This document shows positions 12,035 to 24,354 of a DNA stretch of 64,000 nt, piece by piece. Made by a program: the position numbers and the translations under genes. This DNA is from Panax quinquefolius (lineage: Eukaryota; Streptophyta; Magnoliopsida; Apiales; Araliaceae): positions 91,463,706 to 91,527,705 of the forward strand of contig CM035166.1 in the NCBI GenBank assembly GCA_020205615.1, read 5' to 3'. Every line of letters starts with the position of its first letter. The stretch's first letter is position 1. The notes under the pieces are model-generated. The model worked only from the letters and a program-made list of their open reading frames with translations, did no database searches and was not told where the DNA came from.

Positions 12035-13353
12035 GGAACATAATTGTGTTGCACTGACATTGTCGTAATAAATCACAGGTGACTGAGGTAGCTGAATATG
12101 AAGTTTAGTAAGGAGATAACACACCCAAGTTAATTCAAAGAAGATTCTGCGACAGCGAGATCTATATTCGACCCGATAGATAAACGAGCAATCGTACGTT
12201 GCTTCTTAGAACTCCAGGAAATAGGATTGCGACCAAGATAAACAACATAGACACTAGTAGAAGAAAAATCATCCTTGTTTCCTGCCCAATCAGCATCAGA
12301 AAAGGCATGAAGTGACAATGGGGAATCACAATAAAGACAAATTCCAAGATCAGAAGTTCCACAGAGATATTGCAGTAGACGTTTCACAATAGCCCAATGG
12401 TTGGTGGTTGGACGATGCATGTACTGAGACAATTTGTTTACTGCAGAAAGGCAATTCGTCGGTCAGTGGTGACAAGTATTGTAGATCGTCCACAACACTC
12501 TGTATTCGATTTAGGTCCGTAAGAAGCGCGTGCTTCGAGTGTTAATAATAAAGTGGTGGACTGGTTGGAAGAAGGGTGAGTACTGATTTGCTTTCCATCA
12601 TGTTGGTATGAGCAAGAAGATCTAGGATGTACCGGCGTTGAGAAAGAAGGATTCCATATTCATGCGGAATGACTTCCACACCAAGGAAATAAGCAAGGGG
12701 GCCTAGATCCTTAATGGGGAATCGTTGAGCAAGAAAGTTAACAATCTGGTTGACCATATCATTATTGCCACCTGTAAGGATAATGTCATCAACATACACA
12801 AGGAGATATACACAATAGCTACAAGTGTTGAGGACAAAGAGAGGTATCTGCATGTGAGTTCTGAAATCCTGATGCAACAAGAAGTTGGCGAAGCTCATTA
12901 TACCAGGCACGAGGAGCTTGCTTAAGGCCATAAATGGCTTTGTGAAGTTTACACACATAAGTAGGATAGTCAGGATCAATAAACCCATGCGGCTGAGCCA
13001 TATAAACATCTTCTGTGAGGTGCCCTTGTAAAAAGGCATTATTAACTTCAAGTTGGCGGAGAAACCAACCACGACTGACAACAATGTTGAGGACAAGCCG
13101 AACTGTGTTAGACTTAATGACGGGACTGAATGTATCATTATAGTCGACACCAGGTCGTTGGTGAAATCCCTTAGCAACCAACCGAGCCTTATACCTGTTA
13201 ATAGAACCATCAGAATGGCGTTTAGTTCTAAAAATCCATTTGCATCCAACAATATTTTGGGAGGAAATCGATGGGACTAACTCCCATGTCCCGTTTCGAA
13301 CAAGAGCATCATATTCTTTAGACATGGCTTGACGCCATTTAGGATCTTTTAGG
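12035..13353 (-). pseudogene. Copia-1 reverse transcriptase and RNase H N-terminal part
   Basis: The RT begins near 13325 with [14 protein letters not shown] and continues with [14 protein letters not shown] and [10 protein letters not shown]. The catalytic YVDD is at 12785-12796. RNase H follows with FSDADWAGNKDD and WSSKKQRTIARLS (12180-12320). Two frames are needed: a frameshift falls near 12830-12900, and further breaks lie near 12440-12540 and 12130. Residue order and motifs place it in Ty1/copia, possibly an Ale/Retrofit-like lineage (inference). Confidence 0.85.
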
Positions 13354-13982
13354 GCTTAGGATGCAGTTGTGGGTTCCAACTCAATGGGTTGAGAAAGTTG
13401 GGCAGTGAGATTGAGTTTTTGGATAGGTTTGTGAATAAAATTTTTGGCTCTCGTAGTCATCGGATGAGTGTTGTGAGTCTCGGTGATGGGTATAGATGGT
13501 TGAATGTTTGGTTTAGTAGGGTTTATGGTGGTAGCGGTTGATTGAGAAAAAGTAGGTGGTAGGGTGAAGGAAGATGGGTTTGGAGGTATTGGAGTGTTCG
13601 AGGGTGCAGGTGATGCATTTGGTGTCGGAACATCGCTTGAGGGCATAGAAAGAGATTGTTCATGAGATGGCGTGGAGAGTGACTGAGTCTGATTGTTGGA
13701 TGATGGAAGATGTATAATTAGCGGATCTAAGTTGAAACAGTTTGTGGTTGAGGACGCGGTAAGTGAGTGTGAAGAGAAGAGAAAGGAAAAACAGACTCAA
13801 CAAACTTGACATGACGAGATATAAACATTTTGGACTGAGAGGGATCATAACAAAAGTAAGCAATCTGAGTAAGAGAGTAGCCAAGAAAGATACAGGGAAT
13901 GGAGCGAGGTTCGAGTTTGTGTGAAGAATAATGGGTAACATAGACAAGCAAAGACCCAAAGTTTAGCGTAGTTTGGAGGAGC
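13354..13982 (-). pseudogene. Copia-1 integrase C-terminus and linker
   Basis: From 13982 the frame resumes with NYAKLWVFACLCYPL and, after a frameshift, SHKLEPRSIPCIFLGY, the C-terminal part of copia integrase. A Pro/Ser/Thr-rich linker ending MTTRAKNFIHKP (13440-13646) leads into RT, as is normal in copia polyproteins. The upstream integrase half is at 23183-23905, separated by the Athila insertion. Confidence 0.8.
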
Positions 13983-15676
13983 TGATAAGTGGGTTTTACA
14001 CCTACTTATGGAGTACCAATTCATGCGAACTATGCCCATCTCAAGTACATTTTAGTATATTTTAGCTGCATTTCATGTTAATTTGCATTTCGCATACTTA
14101 AAACTCCTTTTGGTGAATAAGTGCAGGAATCGGCCTATTTTGGTGGTGTTATAGAGCACGAGGCTAATGGATGCCTGAGACGAGGCAAAAGATAGGATGT
14201 GCATGGCTAGGATTGAGTGGAGCATGGATGGACAAGCATGGATAAACATAGGACATTTCGATGGCAGAGAAAGAATATTGCAGAAACCAAGCTCGGGAGG
14301 CGGGGGATCGGAAGACAACAAATCTGCAAGCCACGCCAAAAAAGAGATCTTGAGCGTCGCGCCATGAAAGTACCCAAACCAAACCAGAAACCCTCTCGCA
14401 AGTTCACATGGGCGAGAGAAGGACAAGCCTAGGGAGCGCGGCGCGAGAGACCGACTGAACATAAAAACTTATCTTGCAAGTCTCATGACATGAGCAGCAT
14501 AACAAAATCAAGGAGCGTCTTGTGCCGCTGTGAGAGCCCTGAAGTCACTTGACTTTGTTTTATTTTATTCCTAATTTTTAAGGGTTGTAATTGATTTAAA
14601 ACGAGATCTGACTAGTATCAGGGGTATCACTTAACAATTATTAAGTTTTTCACGTACTTTTTACATCGGAATTAGGGTTTACTCTCTGGGAGAGATTCCA
14701 ACGTAGAAGGAGGCCAAAACTCGACTTTTATACCTCTTCTTGGGATTTTCTACCAGATTGGATTATTATTAGTATTATTTTGCTGGAATCTTATGAGGAT
14801 TTGAATATTGATCTATATTCAGCAATTGGGTTTGATTGTTTCTATCTTTCATCTTTCCATTATTTGTTTATTAATCATGTTTAGATTTGATCTCATAATG
14901 GCTTTTGGTTCAGTTATGAACTAAACTCCATTATGGGATTCTAACGGATTTTAATATGTAGTTTGATTGCATGCTTAAATGCTAGATTGTTTTACATATC
15001 ATATGTGATGTCTGTCATGATTGTTTTGCATGTATGAATGCTTGATCACCATTCGTTTCAATATTTGTATGGAATTGACAATGAACATGCAAATATGGAT
15101 TGTAATCATGATAGTATACGTATATAGGGCTGTGTTATATGGCTTATGTATTTACGTGAACGGATAGACATATCTTTGTTTCACCGTATAAGTTAGAATA
15201 AGGGCTTGAACTTAAAATCAATATAGTTGCAATTTCACATAGACATATAGTGATTTTGGTTATATTGATGATTACATAGAGTCTATTATCTGTGGATGAT
15301 GTGTAAGTAGGTCTTAGTGCATTGAAAAGTGGCTAATACTCTTTTAGTGCTCTTGGCTACTTTTCTGTGATATGTGAACAAGTCATGCATGATAGTGGCG
15401 ATTGAATGCAGTATTAAATGAAGTTAGAATCCCATTATTTTCAGATTTGATTTATTCCGTTTATTATTATTTTAGTTGTTATTTGCAACTCGAGAACAAA
15501 CCAATCTTAGTTGTTAGTTTGAGCATATAAATATAGTGATTTAATTAATGAATAGTAATTTAAGTTAAACAACTTTCTCTGTGGGATCGATACTTTACTT
15601 GCTCTGTATTGCTTGTTGATGCATGTATGCTTGCATGAGTTAGAGCTCTTTTGTTAAGACTAAAAAAGAGGCAACA
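13983..15676 (+). repeat. Athila 5' LTR
   Basis: 1694 bp, starting TGATAAGTGGGTTTTACACC and closing AGAGGCAACA. It is highly similar to 21496-23182; the most divergent stretch is about 14220-14530 against 21730-22080. Confidence 0.88.
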
Positions 15677-15682
15677 AGTTTT

Positions 15683-15700
15683 TGGCGCCGTTGTCGGGGA
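15683..15700 (+). other. Athila primer-binding site
   Basis: TGGCGCCGTTGTCGGGGA lies 6 bp after the 5' LTR. It is complementary to the 3' end of tRNA-Asp apart from small differences, the usual primer for Athila elements. Confidence 0.8.
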
Positions 15701-15899
15701 AAGGCGTTTAATTTAGTATTATTATCATTAGTTTAAGCTATATTATATGACTTAGACAATTCTAGTCTTATCTCATTTCAGTTTTTGTTTTTGTTTCAGG
15801 TTTTTTGATATGTTTTTATCATACTTACGCTCATCCAACCTGACTCTAACACCTATTCGGGATAACATTAATGCGGAGAGGTTGGAAAGTGGGTGTTAA

Positions 15900-17460
15900 G
15901 TAGAAATTTACAAGCATCATTAGAAAATACGACATCTAACATGGCGGTAGAAACCTGAGGAGAAGATCAAAGAGAGGAGCATAGGGCTCAAAGGAGTATT
16001 CCATGCCCAATATTAATGGACTACTGATCCAAAGCATAGTCGAGACCAAATGATAGCGACAATACATTCGAGATAAAAGCGGCACTATTTAAATGGTGCG
16101 AGAATACGATTCGATTTAGGGTGTCTTTGCTTTCTGAGATGATCCGAATGAACACTTGTTAAGTTTCATCGAAATTTGTGATACATTCAGATACAATGGT
16201 GTGACGGAAGATGCTATTAGACTAAGGTTGTTTCCATTCTCATTGAGGGATAAAGCGAAAAGTTGGCTTCATTCTTTGTCAGCAGGATCTATAACTACCT
16301 GCGAGGACTTAGCACAGAAGTTCTTAGCTAAGTTCTTCCCAATGGCTAAGACTGCAATGATAAGGACATTAATCTCTCAGTTTGAGCAGCAACAGGGCGA
16401 GTCCTTATATGAAGCATGGGAGAGATACAAAGAAATGCTGAGGAAGTGTCCACATCACGGTATGCCAGATTGGATGGTGATCAACACGTTTTATAATGGA
16501 TTGGGATGGCGATCGAGGCCGATTGTAGATCACGGTATGGGGAGGGCATTATGGGCAAAGAACTATGAGGAAGCCTATGACCTTATCGAGACAATGACAT
16601 CGAATGATTTTCAGAATCCTACATCTCGAATGCCATAGACCAAAGTTGCAGGTGTGTTGGAGGTTGATGCTATTACTCAGTTGTCAACACAGATGGCAGC
16701 CATGGCAAAGAAGATAGATACTTTGGCAGAAGGAAAAGTAAAGACGGTTGCATTCGTATTCGAGATTTTTGCGGGGTCACACTCGACGGATCAATATGCT
16801 ATCAACTCCGAATCAGTGCAATATGTAAGCAACTATAGAAAAGACCAAGGTCAATTTCAGAACACATACCATCCCAATAACAGAAATCATCCAAACTTTA
16901 GTTGGTCAAATAATCAAGGGAATCAGCAGAATCAGTTTCCATCAAATAATCAGTTTGACCACGTGACGACAAGACGTACCGCGTTTACTCCTAGACCACC
17001 TTTTCCGCCGGGATTTTCTCAACAACAACATCAACATCACACTCCAGCTGTACCTCAGCAAGAAAAGAAATCAGAAGTGAAGGAGATGATGATGTAATAT
17101 ATGGCAAACACAGAAGTTATGATCAAGAGCCAAGCAGTGGCTATAAAGAATCTGGAAACTCAAATGGGGCGGATATGCGAATATGCTTACTAACAGCCCC
17201 AGGGTTCATTGCAAAAATAATCGGAGACAAATCCAAGAAGAAAGGAAGGAACGAGTGTCAAGCGATCGCATTGAGATCTGGGAAAGATTTGTCGAGTCTT
17301 GCAAGTCATACCGCAAGCCCGTGAAGATTGCCTTGAAGAAGAGGCTGCGCCAATGCAATGAGCAGGCAGACGATCGATTACTCGAGAAGAAAATCTGAAA
17401 AAAATCGAGGTTCAAGCGGGAAGAAAAAGAAAAAGCGAGTTCGAGAGAGAAGCTTAAGAG
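15900..17460 (+). pseudogene. Athila gag, broken
   Basis: An open stretch at 16156-17097 encodes SFIEICDTFRYNGVTEDAIR, FSLRDKAKSWLHSL, DLAQKFLAKFFP and FNGLGW-like YNGLGW, the retrotransposon gag (PF03732-type) core. A stop at 16636-16638 sits where the frame simply continues after it, consistent with a Gln codon changed to TAG. Another stop at 17095-17097 is followed by the same frame. After 17160 the frame shifts repeatedly (RSGKDLSS near 17275-17305 is in another frame). The N-terminal part before 16156 is also degenerate. Confidence 0.8.
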
Positions 17461-17540
17461 TCCATTACCACCAATTCACATTCAAGTTCCGTATCCGCAG
17501 AGATTAAATAAAAAAGAAGATAAATAGTTCAAAGAAATTC

Positions 17541-18335
17541 TTGGAGGTATTCAAAAGTGCGATCAACATACCATTCCATTATAGAGGCATTGGAACAAAT
17601 GCCAAGCTACTCAAGTTTATGAAGGGTATATTGTCGAGGAAGAGGAGATTAGATGAGTTTGAAATGGTAGCCTTGACAGGAGGAATGCGATTCGATGCTT
17701 CAAAGAAACTACCTCCAAAGCTGAAGGATCCGGGCAGCTTCACAATCCCGTGCACAATAGGGAAGACGAACTTTGAGAAATGTTTATGTGATCTTGGGGC
17801 TAGCATAAATTTGATGCCCTTATCAGTGTTTAACCAGTTGGGATTGCCAGATCCAAAGCCGACAAATATTGCATTACAGTTAGCTGACAGATCCATCACA
17901 TATCCACGGGGACTTGTTGAAGATGTGTTGGTTAAGGTGGACAAGTTTATTTTTCCAGCTGACTTCATCATTCTAGACTACGAGGAGGACAAAAGCATAC
18001 CAATAATACTGGGGAGACCATTCTTGGCCACAGGTAGAACGTTGATAGATGTGCAAAAAGGTGAATTCACTATGCGTGTCCAGGATCAAGAGATCACTTT
18101 CAACGTCTTTAAAGCAATCAAGTTACCAACGGATGAAGAAGAGTGTTTCCTGGTTGACGTGGTGGATTGGGGCCTACAGGATGAGATACAGAAATCGAGG
18201 AATTATGGACCGTTGAGGTGTGCAATGGGTAAACCTTCAGAGTTGAAGGTAGAGCCATTGACGAAAGATGAAGTCATTAAATTTCGAGGTGCGGCAGACA
18301 AGAAGGAAGACACCTCAATTCTATCTGTGACATGA
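17541..18335 (+). CDS. Athila aspartic protease region, intact ORF of a defective element
   Basis: The 264-residue frame contains LPPKLKDPGSFTIPCTIG and then CLCDLGASINLMPLSVFNQLG. The latter is the Athila-type retropepsin motif in which DLGAS takes the place of the usual DTGAS. It continues with IPIILGRPFLATGRTLIDV, the second conserved protease strand. It normally forms the end of gag-pro and leads into RT. Here the frame ends at 18335, and a stretch with GRQP follows, resembling the end of Athila integrase, so about 4 kb of pol has been deleted around this point. Confidence 0.85.
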   Translation: MEVFKSAINIPFHYRGIGTNAKLLKFMKGILSRKRRLDEFEMVALTGGMRFDASKKLPPKLKDPGSFTIPCTIGKTNFEKCLCDLGASINLMPLSVFNQLGLPDPKPTNIALQLADRSITYPRGLVEDVLVKVDKFIFPADFIILDYEEDKSIPIILGRPFLATGRTLIDVQKGEFTMRVQDQEITFNVFKAIKLPTDEEECFLVDVVDWGLQDEIQKSRNYGPLRCAMGKPSELKVEPLTKDEVIKFRGAADKKEDTSILSVT

Positions 18336-19133
18336 AACTCAAAGAGAGTCAAGCTAATTGACTATAACGTAGCGCTGGATGGGAGGCAACCCATTATTTC
18401 TATCCCCCTTGATTTATTTTTAGTTATTCATTTTGGATTATTTCAGTAGTTATATCGAAGTCATTTTTAATAGGGTATTAGATGTTCATGCTTAAACGTG
18501 TAGCAAGACTTTCTTTGCAAATATTTCCAAGATGTTAGCATTATGTGACCACTAAGTCATGCCTTAATAAGGTGCATTAATGTCTATGCAGGAGCCATCA
18601 TTGGACAGTATCACTGATAGGCAGAGTGGAATTGAAATTTAGCATTGCATATATCGAGATCGCATGCGCTGACCCATGAAGCACAAACTTCATCGCGCCC
18701 GCCATGCATCAAGTTAATCGAGCCAACCAACAAAACATTACGCAAGTCTCTTGCATGGCGCCCAATTTAAGTACTGAAACGCTACACAGCGACGCATGCG
18801 CGACAACCGGATTAAGACATATCTGAATAGTTTAAAAAAAAAGTTGTGGACCATTTGGACTCTCATTTGGAATAATAACAGACGCGAAATTCTCTCCCTC
18901 TCCATAACTCACGTCGCTATCTATCTATCAGTTACAAGTTTTTGCCGTACATCTCTCACTTACTTAGCCACGATTCTCTCCTCATTCAAAGTCCATATCT
19001 CCTCAACTTCTCCAAAGTGCACTATAAAGCTAGGGTTCCAATTTGGATTGCAGAAACGAGTATTGGGGGTAGCAATTTTTCAAGATTTTCTTCATTATCC
19101 ATCATATAATCATCAAATCTCTATCAAATACAA

Positions 19134-20280
19134 ATGGGGCCTAAGCGAGCACGGTCTATTACATGATCGTCTTCTTCATCCTCTTGAGCAAATCGAAGAG
19201 GCGATATTGTGGATCAAACCAAGTTCCTCAACTTGGAAGCTCAACAAGAGTACTACTGCATTATGGCAAAGCGTTAAATCGAGGCGAGGATTCAAGCCGG
19301 GAGGCGATGATGGCGATTGTGCGCCATGATTCGAGAGAGAGGCTGAGGTGGATTGACTGCTACTCCAATGCCCATTCTTATGAGCATAGTCCGTGAGTTC
19401 TATGCCAATGCCAAGGTCACTTTATGAAGCGGGATATCTACGGTTTGTGGTATCGAGGTGAGATTACAGACCCCGTGCCATCCGATTAATTTTAAAAATT
19501 ACTGATGCACCACCAGTGGGGGCTGCTAATTGGGTCACCGGTGCTCATCTGGAGACCGACATGGAGTTAATTATTGCAGAGTTAAGTGTGCTGGGTACGA
19601 AATAGACATATAAAGTTGTCACGACACAGCCGCGTATATTCCCAGTTGCAGCCCTAAATCGCTATGCAAAATCATGGAACTTGTTCATATGTGCCAAGTT
19701 CATGCCGTCCGCCAATCAGCACGAAATAACAGCGAAGAGGGCACGTATTCTGTGGGGGATAATCACCGGAAAGTACATCGACATTGGTCATCTCATTCAC
19801 AAGAATATGTTGCGCTATCTACGGGGAGGAACGATTGGGAGCATTCCACACGCATCCGTGGTTGCCATGCTTTGTGCTAATCAGGAATGCAACTGGGGCA
19901 ATGAGCAAATGTAATACCCAGGCCAGGACATTACTCATGCCACGATCGAAAAATTTGAGGACTGGGCAAGTGGTATACCGCACCCACGCGGACGAGGATT
20001 TATCATGCATCCCACTTTTCCAGAGCCATCACAACAACCCCCGCAAACAGACGAGGCGGGCCCGTCCACGCACGCACGTGCCACCCATAGCGATCGCCAG
20101 CTCCGAAGGTTAGAGCGTAAGGTCGATGCCATGTACAATAATTTGGGCACATTTACGATGGGACTCGCAAGGGCCTTAGCCGAAGCGTTTGCACAACAAG
20201 GAACAACACAAGAATGGCCTCAATTCGGAATCGCAGCACCATATCCACCACCCGAAGAGGGTGGCACCACCGATACTTAG
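19134..20280 (+). pseudogene. Plant-transposon-type ORF (PF20167-like) of Athila derivatives, broken
   Basis: A start at 19134 reads MGPKRARSIT, then meets TGA, TGA, TAA and TGA codons at places where Arg or Gln would keep the frame. Later pieces read NWVTGAHLETDMELIIAELS, FPVAALNRYAKSWNLF and RARILWGIITGKYIDIGHLI in shifted frames. From 20005 the frame runs to a stop at 20278-20280 and includes LRRLERKVDAMYNNLGTF, a coiled-coil-like segment. This resembles the putative plant transposon protein domain often found downstream of Athila gag-pro. Its function is unknown. Confidence 0.65.
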
Positions 20281-21495
20281 GGGAGTTTTTCGTACCCTTT
20301 ACCTTCATTCAATTGGGACATTGAATATTTTAAGTTTGGGGGTATTGGGGAGTAATGTAGTGCATGTAGTTTAGCATGTTTAGTATAATTTGTTTTTATT
20401 TTTAAGTTTTAGCATGATTAGTTAATTTTTTTTCTTGCATGTTAGTTTAAATTGTTGCATCATAAAGTTTATTTTTGCATATATATAGTTGCACGTTCAT
20501 GTTTAGGTTGCATTCTCTCACTGTTCTTGCCATATAGATATTTCTGTCTAGCCAATGATGATAGTGAGTTTGTTAAATGATTTTTGAGTATTTTGGATAA
20601 TTCGAGCTGAGATATAATGTTTGACACAATGAAATTCATAATGATGTTTAAATGCTTTCGGTTTGCACAAATGTGTTCACAATCGCTTGTAGGTATAAGA
20701 AGCATGGGTTGTAATGCTCGATAGAAAAATGTAGTTTTAAAAGGAAATATGTGAAAAGTGAGTATAGGCGATATAAAACATTGATTTTAAACTTGGGGAA
20801 AACATGGGTATCTGTATAAAAAAAAAAAAAAAAAAAAGAAGAAGAATAATAATAATGTGGCTAGTCTTATTTCGGGGCCTAACTACTTGAGTAAATACGC
20901 TTGGGGATTGTCTCTACACCTAGCGCCTAAGGTCTTTCATGATGCAGGGGAGTCGTTGGTTGAAAGCTCGCTAAGGGGTAGCGATGTGCTAATGGAGTAA
21001 GACATTGCACGCATCGTGTGAAAAAACAAGGAAATAAACACCGCGAAAAAAGTGCGAAGAAAGGCGCCTCGTGGGTAGAAATAAAGCAATTAAACCCATT
21101 GTTGAACCTTAGTTTATTTTAAGATGTTGGAATAGTCTTGGTTGCATATATATACATAAGTCTTGATTTCAACTATAATTTTCTGTTGTGAGCAATATAG
21201 CATGAGTATTCTGTGCCTAAATCAAGTTTTAGTGAACACAGCACACACACATACAACATCTCTATAGCATTTTTGAATTATCTGAGTGTATGACATTATG
21301 GCTGCAGTTTGATTTGAATCTGTATTCTTGAATCTAAAAAAATTCGCTGAGGCAAATTGGACTGAATTTCTATGGTAGTTGGGACAATGTGAGATTAGTG
21401 CACAAAAATTTAGTTGCATAGTAATATAGCTGCATTTTTATTGTTCATTAGTGTGCATGCTTGAGGGCAAACAATAGTTCAAGTTTGGGGGTATT
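20281..21495 (+). other. Athila 3' non-coding region and polypurine tract
   Basis: This AT-rich stretch has no coding signal and contains a poly(A) run at 20818-20837. It ends with the polypurine tract AAGTTTGGGGGTATT (21481-21495) directly before the 3' LTR. Confidence 0.7.
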
Positions 21496-23182
21496 TGATA
21501 AGTGGGTTTTACACCTACATATGGAGTACCAATTCATGAGAACTATGCCCATCTCAAGTACATTTTAGTATGTTTTAGTTGCATTTCATGTTAATTTGCA
21601 TTTCGCATACTTAAAACTCCTTTTGGTGAATAAGTGCAGGAATCGGCCTATTTTGGTGGTGTTATAGAGCACGAGGCTAATGGAGGCCTGAGACGAGGCA
21701 AAAGATAGGATGTGCATGGCTAGGATTGAGTGGAGGATGGATGGACAAGAATGGATAAACATAGGACATTTCAGTAGCAGCAGCAACATTGTAGAACCAA
21801 GCTCTGGAGCAAGATCAGAAGACAAGAATCGCAAGTGCAGCGCTGCAAAAGAGAGAGCTTGGAGGCTCGTGCTCTGCCATGCGAAGTACCCAACCAAACC
21901 AGAAACCCTCTTTGTAAAGTTGCGCATGGCATGCAAGAAGGACAAGCCTAGGGAGCGCGCACCCGCGCGAGAGACCGACTGAACATAAAAACTTTCTCGC
22001 AAGTCTCATGGTAGCAGTAGTATAATAAGTTGGAGGAGCGCCTTGGCAGCGCTGAGACAGACCTCAAACTCTTGACTTGTTTTATTTTATTCCTAATTTT
22101 TAAGGGTTGTAATTGATTTAAAACGAGATCTGACTGGTGTCAGGGGTATCACTTAACAATTATTAAGTTTTTCATGTACTTTTTACATCGGAATTAGGGT
22201 TTACTCTCTGGGAGAGATTCCAACGTAGAAGGAGGCCAAAACTCGACTTTTATACCTCTTCTTGGGATTTTCTACCAGAGTGGATTATTATTAGTATTAT
22301 TTTGTTGGAATCTTATGAGGATTTGATTCAGCAATTGGGTTTGATTGTTTCTATCTTTCATCTTTCCATTGTTTTTTTATTAATCATGTTTAGATTTGAT
22401 CCCATAATGGCTTTTGGTTCAGTTATGAACTAAACTCCATTATGGGATTCTAACGGATTTTAATATGTAGTTTGATTGCATGCTTAAATGCTAGATTGTT
22501 TTACATATCATATGGGATGTCTGTCATGATTGTTTTGCATGTATGAATGTTTGATCACCATTCGTTTCAGTATTTGTATGGAATTGACAATGAACATGCA
22601 AATATGGATTATAATCATGATAGTATACGTATATAGGGGTAATCGTGTTATATGGCTTATGTATTTACGTGAACCGGATAGACATATCTTTGTTTCACCG
22701 TATAAGTTAGAATAAGGGCTTGAACTTAAAATCAATATAGTTGCAATTTCACATAGACATATAGTGATTTTGGTTATATTGATGATTACATAGAGTCTAT
22801 CATATGTGGATGATGTGTAAGTAGGTCTTAATGCATTGAAAAATGGCTAATACTCTTTTAGTGCTCTTGGCTACTTTTCTGTGATATGTGAACAAGTCAT
22901 GCATGATAGTGGCGATTGAATGCAATATTAAATGAAGTTAGAATCCCATTATTTTTAGATTTGATTTATTCCGTTTATTATTATTTTAGTTGCTATTTGC
23001 AACTCGAGAACAAACCAATCTTAGTTGTTAGTTTGAACATATAAATATAGTAATTTAATTAATGAATAGTAATTTAAGTTAAACAACTTTCTCTGTGGGA
23101 TCGATACTTTACTTGCTCTGTATTGCTTGTTGACGCATGTATGCTAGCATGAGTTAGAGCTCTTTTGTTGAAAGAGGCAACA
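21496..23182 (+). repeat. Athila 3' LTR
   Basis: 1687 bp, paired with 13983-15676. Its last bases AGAGGCAACA are followed by GGAGT, one copy of the target duplication. Confidence 0.88.
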
Positions 23183-23905
23183 GGAGTACCAAAAATCTTT
23201 TCAAACGGTGAAGAAAGATTTAGTGTCGGAGTGGGCATACGATTTGAGGTAGACAACAGTGGTGAAGGCATGAGACCAAAAGGTTAAAGGAAGGGAAGCA
23301 TGAGAGAGAAGTGTTAGACCAGTTTCGACTATGTGACAGTGACGTCTTTTAGAAAACACATTATGTTCAGGTGTGTGAGGTGGAGTTGTAAGGTGAGAAA
23401 TACCATAAATAGCTAAGTAAGAATTAAGACCATTATATTCACCACCATTGTCAGAATAAAGGGTTTTGATTTTTCGGTTAAAATAGTTTTCAACAATAGT
23501 TTTGAATCTTATGAAGACATTATGAACATCCGATTTGTGCTTGATTGAATAAATCCATATATATTTCGTATAATGATCAACAAAGATGACATAATATTTA
23601 AAACCATCATGGGAGAAGACTGGGGAGGTCCACACATTAGAAAAAAGAGTTTCGAAAGGTGTGGTTGAGATAATAGAAGTAGTAGAAAATGGTAACTTGT
23701 GACTTTTATTGTAGTGGCACGCATTACATGAAAAATTAAGCGAAATAGAAGACGACAAATCTAATTTATAATGAGACGCAACATGTTTTAGAATAGTTAA
23801 AGTGGGATGACCTAATCTATGATGCCACTCGAACGAAGTGGTCTTGACACTAGAGAAAGCAAGTAAAGGTGATTTCACGGATGAGGAATTCGACCACTCA
23901 TACAC
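23183..23905 (-). pseudogene. Copia-1 GAG-pre-integrase and integrase catalytic core
   Basis: The frame gives WHHRLGHPTLTILKH (pre-integrase, His pair), CNACHYNKSHKLPF (the Cys pair of the HHCC zinc site) and YYVIFVDHYTKYIWIY. The integrase core follows with TLYSDNGGEYNGL. The second catalytic Asp is visible, and the Glu region PEHNVFSKRRH is altered compared with the usual QNG.AERKHR. The frame ends at the Athila insertion; its continuation is at 13982. Confidence 0.85.
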
Positions 23906-23925
23906 TCTATCCTTCGTTTGATCCG

Positions 23926-24354
23926 TTAAGAGGATTGCCTCGTGCGAAGTTCCTTCACAAGAAAAAAAGTTGGTAAGAATTCAATGGAGACATTATTAGT
24001 GATGCAAAAATGAGAAATAGAGATTAAATTCTTTTTCATGCTAGGAACACAGAGAACATTAGATAAGGTAAAGGAAGTGGTAGGGGTATTTAAGGAAGTG
24101 GAACCGGTATGTGTAATGGGTAGACCCGTGCCATCGCCAATCATAACATCATATGTGCCTATGTATGGTGCATAAAGAGATAAGTTGCTCAGGTCGGCGG
24201 TGACATGATGAGAAGCACCACTGTCAAGGAGCCATGATGGAGTGGTGGATGTTGGGGTGGCCGCAAAATGAGCCCGAGGTTGTCGTGGTTCAGTAGAATG
24301 AGTAATCGGAGGTCGAGGTGAGAAGGATGAGTCATTTAGTACAATGCGAAACAA
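23926..24354 (-). pseudogene. Copia-1 aspartic protease
   Basis: WLLDSGASHHVTADLSNL is the copia protease active site (DSGA), followed by VMIGDGTGLPITHTGS and LSNVLCVPSMKKNLISISH. The frame is open here but is linked to the pre-integrase by a frameshift near 23905-23930. Confidence 0.85.

Larger units (their letters stand above)
13983..23182 (+). mobile_element. Athila-type Ty3/gypsy element lacking RT, RNase H and integrase
   Basis: LTRs are 13983-15676 and 21496-23182, starting TGATAAGTGGG and ending GAGGCAACA. The flanks GGAGC and GGAGT are a 4-of-5 target duplication within the Copia-1 integrase. The primer site TGGCGCCGTTGTCGGGGA fits the tRNA-Asp type used by Athila. Internal sequence (5.8 kb) holds gag, protease and a plant-transposon-type ORF but no RT, RNase H or integrase motifs. 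It therefore looks like a non-autonomous Athila derivative dependent on an intact relative. Confidence 0.88.

Noticed and set aside
14073..14462. 130-codon reverse ORF in the Athila LTR (a related one at 21586-22002)
   Set aside because: It repeats in both LTRs and has no known domain. LTRs are non-coding, and the two copies differ by frame-changing indels, so there is no sign of selection for protein.
17579..17971. 130-codon reverse ORF opposite the Athila protease
   Set aside because: Antisense shadow of the protease frame with no independent similarity.
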